A stretch of 33,425 nt of DNA from GWA1-39-11 sp964360265 (GCA_964360265.1 CAYHUY010000009.1:1-33425), one strand, 5' to 3'. Shown: positions 1 through 6,777, counted from the first letter of the stretch. Notes: generated by a model from the sequence alone, not told the origin. Program-made: numbers and translations.

Positions 1-669
1 GGTGGTAAAAAGATGTCTTCATCAAAAGGGGTCGGTCTGACGGGAGAGGAACTCCTCGAAGTTTTAACGCCACAAACAGCGCGTTTTCTAATGATTAAAA
101 CAAGGCCCGAACAAGCAGTTGAATTTGACCCAAGAAGCCCTGATATAATCCCAAGAATTTATGATGATTACAAGCAAGCTTCAGAAAGCAAAGATGATTC
201 CCACAAAGCTTTTCAATTGTCCCAAATTGGAGAACAAGAAAAAGTGCCAGAACTAAGATTTTTGTCACTTTCGCAATGGGTTCAAATGCCAAACGCTGAG
301 GAGAAAATAGAAAAAGAGGGTCTTGGATATTGGGCATCATATGCAAGATCGTGGATAGCAAAATATGCGCCAGAAAAAATAAAATTTAATGTTCAGGAAA
401 GTCTGCCGGAACAAGCAAAGACTTTAACTCAAAAGCAGAAAGAGTTTCTTAGTAAAAAATTATTACCGGAAATTGAAAAGACAAAAAACGTAGATGATTA
501 TCAAATGAAAATTTATGAATGGGCAAAGGAATTTGGTCTATCATCAACTGAAGCATTTGAGGCGATATATAAATCATTAATTGGGAAAAATCATGGACCC
601 AAGGCTGCGTGGTTAATATTTGAACACAAGGATATTGCAAAAAGAAGATTTCAGGAGATTGCGCCTTGA
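1..669 (+). CDS. lysS: Lysyl-tRNA synthetase, class I (3' part only)
   Basis: The reading frame is open from base 1, so the gene begins upstream of the window; the visible part is about 222 residues. It starts in the KMSKS-type catalytic loop (GGKKMSSSKG), which binds ATP in class I LysRS, and runs on as GVGLTGEELLEVLTPQTARFL, typical of this family. The last 60 residues (YEWAKEFGLSSTEAFEAIYKSLIGKNHGPKAAW) match the alpha-helical anticodon-binding cage. The enzyme charges tRNA-Lys in the cytoplasm. Class I LysRS is the archaeal/spirochaete type and is unrelated to the common class II LysRS. The stop codon overlaps the start of the next gene (TGATG), indicating translational coupling. The family call is confident; the N-terminal Rossmann half cannot be seen. 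Confidence 0.93.
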   Translation, partial: GGKKMSSSKGVGLTGEELLEVLTPQTARFLMIKTRPEQAVEFDPRSPDIIPRIYDDYKQASESKDDSHKAFQLSQIGEQEKVPELRFLSLSQWVQMPNAEEKIEKEGLGYWASYARSWIAKYAPEKIKFNVQESLPEQAKTLTQKQKEFLSKKLLPEIEKTKNVDDYQMKIYEWAKEFGLSSTEAFEAIYKSLIGKNHGPKAAWLIFEHKDIAKRRFQEIAP

Positions 670-1103
670 TGAACATGCTTTGTTTTGCGACGAGTAATAA
701 GGACAAGGTGGATGAAGCTCAGGAAATTCTTGGAGTACCAATAGAAGTTGTCAATCTTGATATTGACGAAATCCAGAGCCTTGATCTTAAAAAAGTTGTA
801 AAGCACAAAGCTGAGGAAGCATATAGAAAAGTCAAAAAACCGGTATTTGTTGATGATGTAAGTTTTGAAATAAAAGCATGGAACGGTTTTCCTGGGCCAT
901 TTATAAAGTTTATTCGCCAGGCTGGGAATAATTCGTTTGATCTTTTGCTCCGAATGCTTTCAGGAGAGAAAGACAAGACCGTCCGTGTTACCGCCGGCAT
1001 TGGATATCATGATGGTAAAAAGGTATATGTAGTTGAGGGATCAATTATCGGTAAGATAGTGCCTGCCCGTGGTAGCAATGCATGGGGATTTGATCCTTAT
1101 GTT
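669..1103 (+). CDS. rdgB: Non-canonical purine NTP pyrophosphatase (HAM1/RdgB/ITPA family), 3' end lost in assembly gap
   Basis: Hydrolyses dITP/XTP to the monophosphate, keeping deaminated purines out of nucleic acids. The N-terminal MLCFATSNKDKVDEAQEIL is the HAM1 substrate-binding signature (TxNxxK). FVDDVSFEIKAWNGFPGPFIKFI carries the active-site acidic pair and the PGPF motif, and AWGFDPYV is the conserved GFDP motif. The short spacing and the text of these motifs look more like the archaeal/eukaryotic ITPA branch than E. coli RdgB. The ATG at 669 overlaps the lysS stop; a TTG three bases earlier is in frame but less likely. 145 residues are visible. Homologues run about 185-200, so roughly 40-50 residues lie in the N stretch; this is a gap, not a biological truncation. 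Confidence 0.88.
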
Positions 1104-1203
1104 NNNNNNNNNNNNNNNNNNNNNNNNNNNNNNNNNNNNNNNNNNNNNNNNNNNNNNNNNNNNNNNNNNNNNNNNNNNNNNNNNNNNNNNNNNNNNNNNN
1201 NNN
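1104..1203. other. Assembly gap (100 N)
   Basis: Exactly 100 N, the usual placeholder for a scaffold gap. It removes the end of rdgB and the first codons of serS. The missing rdgB tail (about 40-50 codons) plus a serS start suggests a true size of roughly 130-170 nt, so the 100 N is probably not a measured length. Confidence 0.98.
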
Positions 1204-2436
1204 GACATAAAATTCATTAGGGAAAATCCGGAAAAGGTTCGAGATGGGGCCAAAAGTAAAAATATTGATGTTCCAATTGAGGAAATCTTACGGCTTGACG
1301 GGGAATACCGGGAACTAGCAAAAACTCTTCAAGAGCTTTATACCCAAAGAAACCGAGTCGCAAAAGAAAGAGATGTTGAGGGCGGCCGAGAAATAAAAGC
1401 AGAGGTCGGTTCGCAAGAAGCAAAACTTAAAGAGATTGAGGAACGCTTAGATAAATTACTCGCGAGTGTCCCAAATCTTCCGGCAGAAGATGTAAAAATC
1501 GGGAAAGACGAATCGGATAATGAAGTTATTCGAAAACATGGAACACCGAAAAAATTTGACTTCAAACCTAGGGATCATGTAGAGCTTGGAGAACTTTTAG
1601 ACATCATTGACATTGGGAGAGCCGCAAAAGTTTCGGGAACCCGCTTCGCATATTTAAAAAATGAAGGGGCACTTCTTGAGTTCGCTCTAACCCAATTTGC
1701 ATTCGACGTCTTAATAAAGGAGGGATTTACTCCAGTTATCTCACCCGAACTTATTAAAACCGAGACAATGAGAAGACTTGGATACATGGAGCACGGGGGA
1801 GCGGATGACATGTTTCATATTGAGAAGGACGGTTTAACTCTAGTCGGAACCGCTGAGCACTCAATAGTACCAATGCATATGGATGAAACGTTTTTAGCAA
1901 AAGACCTACCAAGAAGATATGTCGGATTTTCAAGTTCGTTCCGTCGAGAAGCAGGAAGCTATGGGAAAGATACGCGCGGGATACTTCGTGTTCATCAATT
2001 TGACAAAGTAGAAATGGTCTCTTTTACAACTGAGGAGAAGGACGACTCTGAACATGACTATCTCTTAGGGTTGGAGGAGAAATTTTTTCAAGCCCTTGGG
2101 ATTCCATATCAGGTAGTTAAAATGTGTACAGGAGATTTGGGTTTTCCTGTAGCACGCAAATACGATATAGAGGCATGGATCCCGACACAGGAGAAATATC
2201 GCGAAGTCACTTCTGCTTCCACAACAACGGATTTTCAGGCGAGGCGTTTAAATATTAGGTACCAACAAGGCTCGGATAAAAAGTTTAACCACATTTTAAA
2301 CGGTACAGCGTTTTCAACAAATAGGCCAATTGTTGCGATTCTCGAGAATTATCAACAAGAGGATGGTTCGGTTATTATTCCTGAGGTTTTGAAAAATTAT
2401 ATAAATATCGACAAAATTTCCCCCAAAAATAAGTAA
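1204..2436 (+). CDS. serS: Seryl-tRNA synthetase (first codons in gap)
   Basis: Class II aminoacyl-tRNA synthetase that charges tRNA-Ser. The visible protein begins DIKFIRENPEKVRDGAKSKN. Family members usually start ML-DIKFIR, so only about two codons are hidden in the N run. Residues 25-100 form the long antiparallel coiled coil that binds the variable arm (YRELAKTLQELYTQRNRVAKE ... QEAKLKEIEERLDKLL). The catalytic core follows: TPVISPELIKTE, LVGTAEHSIVPMH with the TAE serine-binding motif, FSSSFRREAGSYGKDTRGILRVHQFDKVEM (motif 2), and NGTAFSTNRPIVAILENYQ (motif 3). About 411 codons are present, normal for SerRS. It is third in a lysS-rdgB-serS run. No terminator is seen directly after it. 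Confidence 0.96.
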   Translation, partial: DIKFIRENPEKVRDGAKSKNIDVPIEEILRLDGEYRELAKTLQELYTQRNRVAKERDVEGGREIKAEVGSQEAKLKEIEERLDKLLASVPNLPAEDVKIGKDESDNEVIRKHGTPKKFDFKPRDHVELGELLDIIDIGRAAKVSGTRFAYLKNEGALLEFALTQFAFDVLIKEGFTPVISPELIKTETMRRLGYMEHGGADDMFHIEKDGLTLVGTAEHSIVPMHMDETFLAKDLPRRYVGFSSSFRREAGSYGKDTRGILRVHQFDKVEMVSFTTEEKDDSEHDYLLGLEEKFFQALGIPYQVVKMCTGDLGFPVARKYDIEAWIPTQEKYREVTSASTTTDFQARRLNIRYQQGSDKKFNHILNGTAFSTNRPIVAILENYQQEDGSVIIPEVLKNYINIDKISPKNK

Positions 2437-2501
2437 TTTTAACGTTTTAATTTTTCCTTATTTATCAACCCGAAACATCATTCCTGAAGCAACGCTTTTT
2501 C

Positions 2502-2530
2502 TTGACAAAAAAACATATTTTTACAACGAT
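2502..2530 (+). promoter_or_regulatory. Promoter for the Lys-rich ORF / structured leader
   Basis: A perfect -35 TTGACA (2502-2507) is followed after 17 nt by AACGAT (2525-2530), which fits the -10 consensus only at the key A2, A5 and T6 positions. Transcription would start near 2537. Unlike most promoters in this window, it leaves a roughly 60-nt 5' UTR containing a hairpin and a strong Shine-Dalgarno site. Confidence 0.5.
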
Positions 2531-2550
2531 TAAGTTAGCTTAAAAAGAAG

Positions 2551-2577
2551 CCCCACTTCGGTAAAGGCTTACCGGGG
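2551..2577 (+). promoter_or_regulatory. 5' UTR hairpin upstream of the Lys-rich ORF
   Basis: CGGTAA (2559-2564) and TTACCG (2569-2574) form a perfect 6-bp stem with an AGGC loop. CCC (2551-2553) and GGG (2575-2577) can extend it beyond an asymmetric bulge. It sits just before the Shine-Dalgarno site at 2582-2589. Confidence 0.5.
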
Positions 2578-2598
2578 TAAAAGGAGGTGTTTTAATAT

Positions 2599-2634
2599 AT
2601 GGCAAAGAAAAAAAAGAAGAAAGGCAAGAAATAA
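2599..2634 (+). CDS. Tiny Lys-rich ORF MAKKKKKKGKK (leader peptide or microprotein)
   Basis: Eleven codons with eight lysines, starting ATG and ending TAA. An unusually strong Shine-Dalgarno site, AAGGAGGTG (2581-2589), lies 9 nt before the ATG; it is the longest match to the 16S 3' end that I see in the window. The ORF has its own promoter-like box and is followed by overlapping hairpins and a large terminator-like stem before secA. Two readings are possible. It may be a leader peptide whose translation controls folding of the RNA downstream, or a very small basic protein in its own right. The peptide is too short for SecM-type tunnel arrest. I do not recognise a family; that it is translated is inferred from the ribosome site alone. 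Confidence 0.45.
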   Translation: MAKKKKKKGKK

Positions 2635-2663
2635 GCTAGGTATTTCTAGTTTATCTCTGTTGG

Positions 2664-2703
2664 ATTCGTCAACTGACGAATACCAATTGATCAAATGGTA
2701 TTC
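2664..2703 (+). promoter_or_regulatory. Two mutually exclusive hairpins after the Lys-rich ORF
   Basis: Hairpin A: ATTCGTCA (2664-2671) pairs with TGACGAAT (2674-2681). Hairpin B: GAATACCA (2678-2685) pairs with TGGTATTC (2696-2703). They share bases 2678-2681, so only one can be complete at a time. Hairpin B ends one base before the large stem at 2704. This resembles the alternative structures of an attenuator. Confidence 0.45.
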
Positions 2704-2777
2704 CCCCTCACCTTTTTAGTTTTGAGTTATTTTAAAAATAAGACCCGAAGCTAAAAAGGTGAGGGGTGAATCTTTTT
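2704..2777 (+). terminator. Large terminator-like stem-loop upstream of secA
   Basis: CCCCTCACCTTTTTAG (2704-2719) is perfectly complementary to CTAAAAAGGTGAGGGG (2751-2766), a 16-bp stem around a 31-nt loop; the loop can pair further with some wobbles. A T run (2773-2777) follows after six other bases (TGAATC). It would end the transcript of the Lys-rich ORF. The T run is short and displaced, so it could instead be a processing or regulatory stem. Confidence 0.6.
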
Positions 2778-2792
2778 ATATAGCCTCAAATG

Positions 2793-2801
2793 TGGTAAAA
2801 T
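2793..2801 (+). promoter_or_regulatory. Extended -10 promoter of secA
   Basis: TGgTAAAAT lies 9 nt before the secA ATG, placing the predicted transcript start 2-3 nt before the start codon. No Shine-Dalgarno site fits in between, so the secA mRNA is predicted to be leaderless or nearly so. Confidence 0.6.
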
Positions 2802-2810
2802 TAGATACTT

Positions 2811-5558
2811 ATGTTAAATATTCTAGGTAGATTTTTTGATACGAATGACCGCGAGATAAAAAAACTTATTCCAATAGTTGAAGAAATAAATAAGTTTGAA
2901 GATAAAGTTAAAAAATTAAAAGATTCTGACTTTCCGCAGAAAACCTTAGAACTAAAAAAAAGAGCAGAAAAAGGAGAGAGTCTATTTGTAATGCTTCCTG
3001 AGGCATTTGCACTTGCGAGGGAGGCATCCTTAAGAAGCATTGGAATGAGACATTATGATGTGCAGCTTATGGCCGCAATTGCGTTGGCAAGAGGCGCAGT
3101 TGCCGAGCAAAAAACAGGGGAAGGCAAGACTTTATCTGCGGTTCCTGCCCTTTATCTAAATGCTTTATCGGGAAAAGCAGCTCATCTGGTCACAGTAAAT
3201 GATTATCTTGCAAGGCGTGACGCCGGCTGGATGGGCGCAATTTTTGCGTTTTTGGGGATGAGCGTTTCTTCAATAATATCAGATGCGTCGTTTTTATACG
3301 ACACAAAATATACCGATGAAAAAGCGTCTGACTACAGGCTTTTGCACCTCTCACCAGTAACAAGGAGAGAGGCTTATAGGGCAGATATAGTTTATGGCAT
3401 AAATTCGGAGTTTGGGTTTGATTATCTTCGCGACAATATGGTGATGGATGGTGAGAATATGGTTCAGACAGGACACCACTTTGCAATTGTTGACGAGGTT
3501 GACTCTGTTTTAATAGATGAGGCAAGGACACCTCACATTATTTCAATGCCGGACGCAACCCCCTCTCAAAAATATTATGACTATGCAAGAATCATAGATA
3601 GGCTATCAAAGGAGACTGATTATAAAATAGACGAGAAATCAAGAACCGCTCATTTGACAGATGATGGAATAGAAAAAGTTGAGAAACTTTATAATGTCTC
3701 TGATATATATGAAAAAGATTTCGACACGGTTTATCACATAGAAGCAGCGTTAAAGGCTGATACACTTTTTCATAAAGATAAAGATTACATTGTTCGTGAT
3801 AATCAAGTAATTTTAGTAGATGAGTTTACGGGAAGATTGCTTGAGGGCAGAAGGCTTTCTGAAGGTTTGCACCAGGCAATTGAGGCAAAAGAGGGTGTTG
3901 CCATTCAACAGGAGTCAAAAACTCTTGCCACGGTTTCCCTTCAAAACTACTTCAGAATGTATGATCGTCTTTCCGGAATGACAGGAACAGCGGCAACAGA
4001 AGCTGAGGAGTTCCAAAAAATCTATAAACTTGATGTAGTAGTTATTCCAACTCATCGGGATATGATAAGGGAAGATATCGGAGACCAAATTTATAAAACT
4101 ACCCGCGCAAAAGTTGCAGCTATTGTTAAGGAAATCGAGGAGGCCCATAAAAAAGGTCAGCCTGTGCTTGTTGGAACAACCTCTATTGATAAAAACGAGA
4201 TAATCGCAGACTTCCTAAAAAAGCGCGGAATAAAACATGAGGTGCTAAATGCAAAAAACCATATGCAGGAGGCATTAATTATTCAAAACGCGGGGAGAAT
4301 TGGCGCTGTCACAGTCGCAACAAATATGGCGGGACGGGGAGTAGATATAGTTTTGGGTGGACAGCCTCCTTCAGACTTTGACCTTGTGTATCAAAAAAAA
4401 GAAGGTAAGAAAAAATACGATAAAGACTTTGACATGTGGCGCAAAGGACATGAAGATGTAGTAACTCTTGGAGGGCTTTATTTAATTGGAACAGAGAAGC
4501 ATGAATCAAGAAGGATTGACAATCAATTGCGGGGGCGTGCAGGCCGCCAGGGAGATCCTGGTAAATCTGTGTTCATTATTTCACTTGAAGATGACTTAAT
4601 GCGTGTTTTTGGAGGAGAACAAATTTCAAATCTTATGACGAGATTTAATTTTCCTGAAGATACACCGCTCGCTCACGGCCTTGTTTCAAAAGTGATAGAG
4701 CAGGCGCAGGTAAAAGTAGAGGGATTTAACTTTGAAATTAGAAAGAATCTTCTTGAGTATGACGATGTTTTAAGTAAGCAGAGGGAGATTATTTATAAAA
4801 TGCGGGGAGATATAGTAAAAAATAAAAAAGATCCAATTGACTTTGTGATGGGGAAAGTTGAAGACACAGTTAAAAATATTGTCGCGCTCAATCTCTATTC
4901 GGAAACTCAAGCGAATGGTAGACAAACGGTTGTTGATGAATTCGCAAATATTATTCCTTTTGATGAACATTCAAAGGCACATTTACAAAATCAACTCGAG
5001 AAGCCAAAAAACGCTGATGCTGCCACGGAATTTTTAGTCGATCTTGCGCGTCAGCTTGTAAAACGCTGGGAGGCAGAATTTGGACGAGAACAGCTAGCTC
5101 ATGTATATAGGATAATTTCTCTTTCTACGATCGACAATCTTTGGATGGATCATTTAACCTCAATGGAAGATTTAAGAACCGGAATAGGTCTGCGCGGATA
5201 TGGACAAAGAGACCCTCTTGTTGAATATAAAAATGAAGCTTTTGGTGTTTTTGAAAGGCTCGTTTCTTCAATTGATGATGGTATTGCGCACCGAGCTTTC
5301 AAGGTCAATATAGGATCAATCCCTGCGCCTTCCGTACGTCAAAACGTGTCAATCAACCAGCCTGAATCAGAAGTCGGCGACCTGCCTGCCGGCAGGCAGG
5401 AAAACCAGAAAACTAAAAACAATCCGCCAGCCGGCGGACAAAAAACCAAAAACGGATTGAATGGTTTGGAACAGCAAAAACTCGGCCGTAATGACCCCTG
5501 TTGGTGCGGATCCGGCAAAAAATGGAAACGTTGTCATTATCCTAGTCTTGCTGCATAG
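2811..5558 (+). CDS. secA: Preprotein translocase ATPase SecA
   Basis: The motor that drives unfolded preproteins through SecYEG. The 915 residues have the full layout: Walker A KTGEGKTLSA (101-110), the preprotein cross-linking region, DEVD Walker B (228-231), NBD2 with VATNMAGRGVDIVLGG and RGRAGRQGDPG, the helical scaffold and wing domains, and a C-terminal zinc finger DPCWCGSGKKWKRCH (Cys897, Cys899, Cys908, His909) that binds SecB or ribosomes in other bacteria. The linker before the zinc finger is unusual. It contains DLPAGRQ (857-863), encoded by a perfect 20-bp palindrome, and PPAGGQ (872-877), encoded by a second palindrome. Both look like inserted elements. The gene appears monocistronic and meets a convergent surface-protein gene downstream. 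Confidence 0.98.
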   Translation: MLNILGRFFDTNDREIKKLIPIVEEINKFEDKVKKLKDSDFPQKTLELKKRAEKGESLFVMLPEAFALAREASLRSIGMRHYDVQLMAAIALARGAVAEQKTGEGKTLSAVPALYLNALSGKAAHLVTVNDYLARRDAGWMGAIFAFLGMSVSSIISDASFLYDTKYTDEKASDYRLLHLSPVTRREAYRADIVYGINSEFGFDYLRDNMVMDGENMVQTGHHFAIVDEVDSVLIDEARTPHIISMPDATPSQKYYDYARIIDRLSKETDYKIDEKSRTAHLTDDGIEKVEKLYNVSDIYEKDFDTVYHIEAALKADTLFHKDKDYIVRDNQVILVDEFTGRLLEGRRLSEGLHQAIEAKEGVAIQQESKTLATVSLQNYFRMYDRLSGMTGTAATEAEEFQKIYKLDVVVIPTHRDMIREDIGDQIYKTTRAKVAAIVKEIEEAHKKGQPVLVGTTSIDKNEIIADFLKKRGIKHEVLNAKNHMQEALIIQNAGRIGAVTVATNMAGRGVDIVLGGQPPSDFDLVYQKKEGKKKYDKDFDMWRKGHEDVVTLGGLYLIGTEKHESRRIDNQLRGRAGRQGDPGKSVFIISLEDDLMRVFGGEQISNLMTRFNFPEDTPLAHGLVSKVIEQAQVKVEGFNFEIRKNLLEYDDVLSKQREIIYKMRGDIVKNKKDPIDFVMGKVEDTVKNIVALNLYSETQANGRQTVVDEFANIIPFDEHSKAHLQNQLEKPKNADAATEFLVDLARQLVKRWEAEFGREQLAHVYRIISLSTIDNLWMDHLTSMEDLRTGIGLRGYGQRDPLVEYKNEAFGVFERLVSSIDDGIAHRAFKVNIGSIPAPSVRQNVSINQPESEVGDLPAGRQENQKTKNNPPAGGQKTKNGLNGLEQQKLGRNDPCWCGSGKKWKRCHYPSLAA
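5381..5400. repeat. In-frame palindromic element, copy 1 (in secA)
   Basis: CCTGCCTGCCGGCAGGCAGG is a perfect 20-bp palindrome. With the preceding GA it is encoded as DLPAGRQ in SecA's flexible C-terminal linker. The same 22 bases in the same frame occur in ftsE at 15623-15644. Its GC content is far above the surrounding coding DNA. Confidence 0.85.
5406..5453. repeat. Second palindrome in secA with flanking direct repeats
   Basis: TCCGCC-AGCC-GGCGGA (5423-5438) has 6-bp arms and encodes PPAGG. It is flanked by CAGAAAACTAAAAAC (5406-5420) and CAAAAAACCAAAAAC (5439-5453), a 13/15 direct repeat encoding the duplicated QKTKN. The arrangement looks like an insertion with a target duplication, although the flanks are low in complexity. 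Confidence 0.6.
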
Positions 5559-5607
5559 ACAACTTTCGGGAGTATCTACCGCGGAAAATGATTATAAAAA
5601 GCTTGTA

Positions 5608-6120
5608 CTAAGCGTTCTTCTTAGAAGAAACGATAAAAAGAGTTGAGCCTAGCATAATTATTCCAAGGAAAATAATAGCCAACAACGCTCCTGTATTAGA
5701 ACCCGTAGGGGGCATTGTCAAACTCTTGGTGGGGGTGGGGGTGAGATTATCGCCTAACCAGGAGCTCCAAGGACCAGTTGAACAGTCGTTGCCTGCCCTA
5801 ACCCTAAAGTAATACTTGGATCCTGGTAAAAGATCGTTAATAGTATAGGCAATTGCACCAGTTGACCTGCCAGGACTGAATGTTACGCTGTTTTGTTCAA
5901 CCTCTTGATTGGTGCCGTATCCAATTATATATTTGCCATTACTATTGGTATTAACAGGGGTGAAATATAGAGTCGCTTTTGTTGAAGCCCTATCTACTTG
6001 ATAAAGATTTGGGGCTCTAGCAATTTGCTCACATCCCTGTGCAAATACTTGCGTGTTTATATGCAAGCTAACAAGTAAAAATAAAAATACTAGTGTAAGA
6101 AATCTCTTACCAACCTTCAT
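5608..6120 (-). CDS. Secreted fibronectin type III protein with sortase-like C-terminal signal
   Basis: 170 residues. Residues 1-28 form a signal peptide (KR, then LTLVFLFLLVSLHINTQVFAQ). Residues 35-126 are one fibronectin III-like domain (APNLYQVDRASTKATLYFTPV ... YTINDLLPGSKYYFRVRAGNDCSTGPWS), with two likely disulphide cysteines. After a short TPTPT stalk comes MPPTGS (136-141), a hydrophobic stretch and the tail SSKKNA. That is the order of an LPXTG cell-wall sorting signal with M in place of L. It is probably anchored to the envelope by a sortase; no sortase gene lies in the window. The gene is convergent with secA. An AGGTAGG ribosome site lies about 6 nt before the ATG. Its ligand is unknown. 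Confidence 0.8.
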   Translation of the reverse strand: MKVGKRFLTLVFLFLLVSLHINTQVFAQGCEQIARAPNLYQVDRASTKATLYFTPVNTNSNGKYIIGYGTNQEVEQNSVTFSPGRSTGAIAYTINDLLPGSKYYFRVRAGNDCSTGPWSSWLGDNLTPTPTKSLTMPPTGSNTGALLAIIFLGIIMLGSTLFIVSSKKNA

Positions 6121-6140
6121 GAATTACCTACCTACATAAA

Positions 6141-6169
6141 ATATTAAGTGTTTTTAATGCGATGCGCAA
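6141..6169 (-). promoter_or_regulatory. Promoter of the fibronectin III surface protein
   Basis: On the minus strand, TTGCGC (complement of 6164-6169), a 17-nt spacer and TAATAT (complement of 6141-6146). The ATG follows after 20 nt, leaving room for the AGGTAGG ribosome site, so this gene is not leaderless. Confidence 0.4.
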
Positions 6170-6189
6170 TAGGTAGCCCGTGGGAGATT

Positions 6190-6375
6190 TCATTTAAGAT
6201 TTCTGAGAAATTTTCCATGCCAACGATCACATTCTATGACATAAGACTTAACAGCAGCCATCCGCTCCTCTAAAGTCCGGATCTGAATCGACCCTAATAC
6301 TCGCAAGACAATTGACATGATACAAAAGCGATTCCGCTGAGTCCTTTCAAAAATGCCACTACCTTGCCACTTCAA
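6190..6375 (-). CDS. Possible 61-residue hypothetical protein
   Basis: A short basic ORF with a TTG start inside the 355-base stretch between the surface-protein and antitoxin genes. The translation (IQIRTLEERMAAVKSYVIECDRWHGKFLRNLK at the C-terminus) looks helical and amphipathic, but I recognise no family and see no convincing ribosome site or -10 box. It could be chance, or the remnant of a larger gene. Apart from this ORF and the flanking promoters I see nothing in the stretch. Confidence 0.2.
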   Translation of the reverse strand: MKWQGSGIFERTQRNRFCIMSIVLRVLGSIQIRTLEERMAAVKSYVIECDRWHGKFLRNLK

Positions 6376-6437
6376 GTTGTTGAATTAATCTAAACTGTAT
6401 TTTTTGGTCCCACATAGAAAAATAAGCTACGTTAAGC

Positions 6438-6466
6438 TTGACATTTGTACAAAATTGTGCTAAAGT
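6438..6466 (+). promoter_or_regulatory. Promoter of the Phd/PIN toxin-antitoxin operon
   Basis: TTGACA (6438-6443), a 17-nt spacer and TAAAGT (6461-6466), preceded by TGc as an extended -10. It is among the strongest promoter matches in the window. The ATG begins 9 nt after the -10, so the 5' UTR is at most a few bases. Confidence 0.75.
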
Positions 6467-6471
6467 GTACG
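6446..6471 (+). promoter_or_regulatory. Putative Phd/YefM operator (TGTACA pair)
   Basis: TGTACA (6446-6451) lies in the -35/-10 spacer and TGTACG (6466-6471) overlaps the -10 and start site, with centres 20 bp apart. The E. coli YefM-YoeB operator uses TGTACA core motifs, so this is a natural autorepression site for the Phd/YefM-type antitoxin encoded directly downstream. Confidence 0.55.
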
Positions 6472-6475
6472 GATC

Positions 6476-6775
6476 ATGATACAGACACTAAAAGCTTCAG
6501 ATGTAAGATCAAATTGGAGCCAACTTTTAAATCAAGTATTTCGTGGTGAAACAGAAGTTGTTGTTGAAAAAAGTGGTATTCCAGTTGCTGCTATAGTATC
6601 TGCACAAGACTATCAAAAATTACAACAAATCAAGCAAGCCAGAAAAAGAGATTTTGATGTAATTAATAGAATGAGAACTGCTTTTAAAGGTATTCCAGAT
6701 GATGAAATTGAAAGGGAAGTTAACAAAGCCGTAAATGAGGTTAGAAAAGAACGCAGGCTTCGAGCTTCTAAATAA
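6476..6775 (+). CDS. Type II antitoxin, Phd/YefM family
   Basis: 99 residues. The N-terminal 60 (MIQTLKASDVRSNWSQLLNQVFRGETEVVVEKSGIPVAAIVSAQDYQKLQQ) form the Phd/YefM DNA-binding fold: a short strand, a helix with R, N and L spacing, then the G-x-P-V-A-A-I-V hairpin. The charged C-terminal helix (DEIEREVNKAVNEVRKERR) would be the toxin-neutralising tail. The next gene, a PIN nuclease, starts 2 nt after the stop. The likely role is to bind the toxin and, as a complex, repress its own promoter through the TGTACA pair at 6446-6471. Phd/YefM paired with PIN rather than Doc or YoeB is a known combination. Confidence 0.9.
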   Translation: MIQTLKASDVRSNWSQLLNQVFRGETEVVVEKSGIPVAAIVSAQDYQKLQQIKQARKRDFDVINRMRTAFKGIPDDEIEREVNKAVNEVRKERRLRASK

Positions 6776-6777
6776 CA

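Noticed and set aside
2599..2634. tmRNA tag reading frame (GCA resume codon, short tag, TAA)
   Set aside because: The tag would end in GKK instead of the usual LAA-type ending, and neither the tmRNA 5' and 3' ends nor a tRNA-like acceptor stem is present. A conventional ATG with a perfect Shine-Dalgarno site fits better.
5615..5629. Terminator between secA and the surface-protein gene (TTCTTCT-T-AGAAGAA)
   Set aside because: It has a single-base centre and lies inside the coding end of the minus-strand gene with no T run; too weak to call.
5461..5646. 61-codon plus-strand ORF across the end of secA
   Set aside because: It overlaps the conserved SecA zinc finger in another frame and then the end of the convergent surface-protein gene; no family resemblance.
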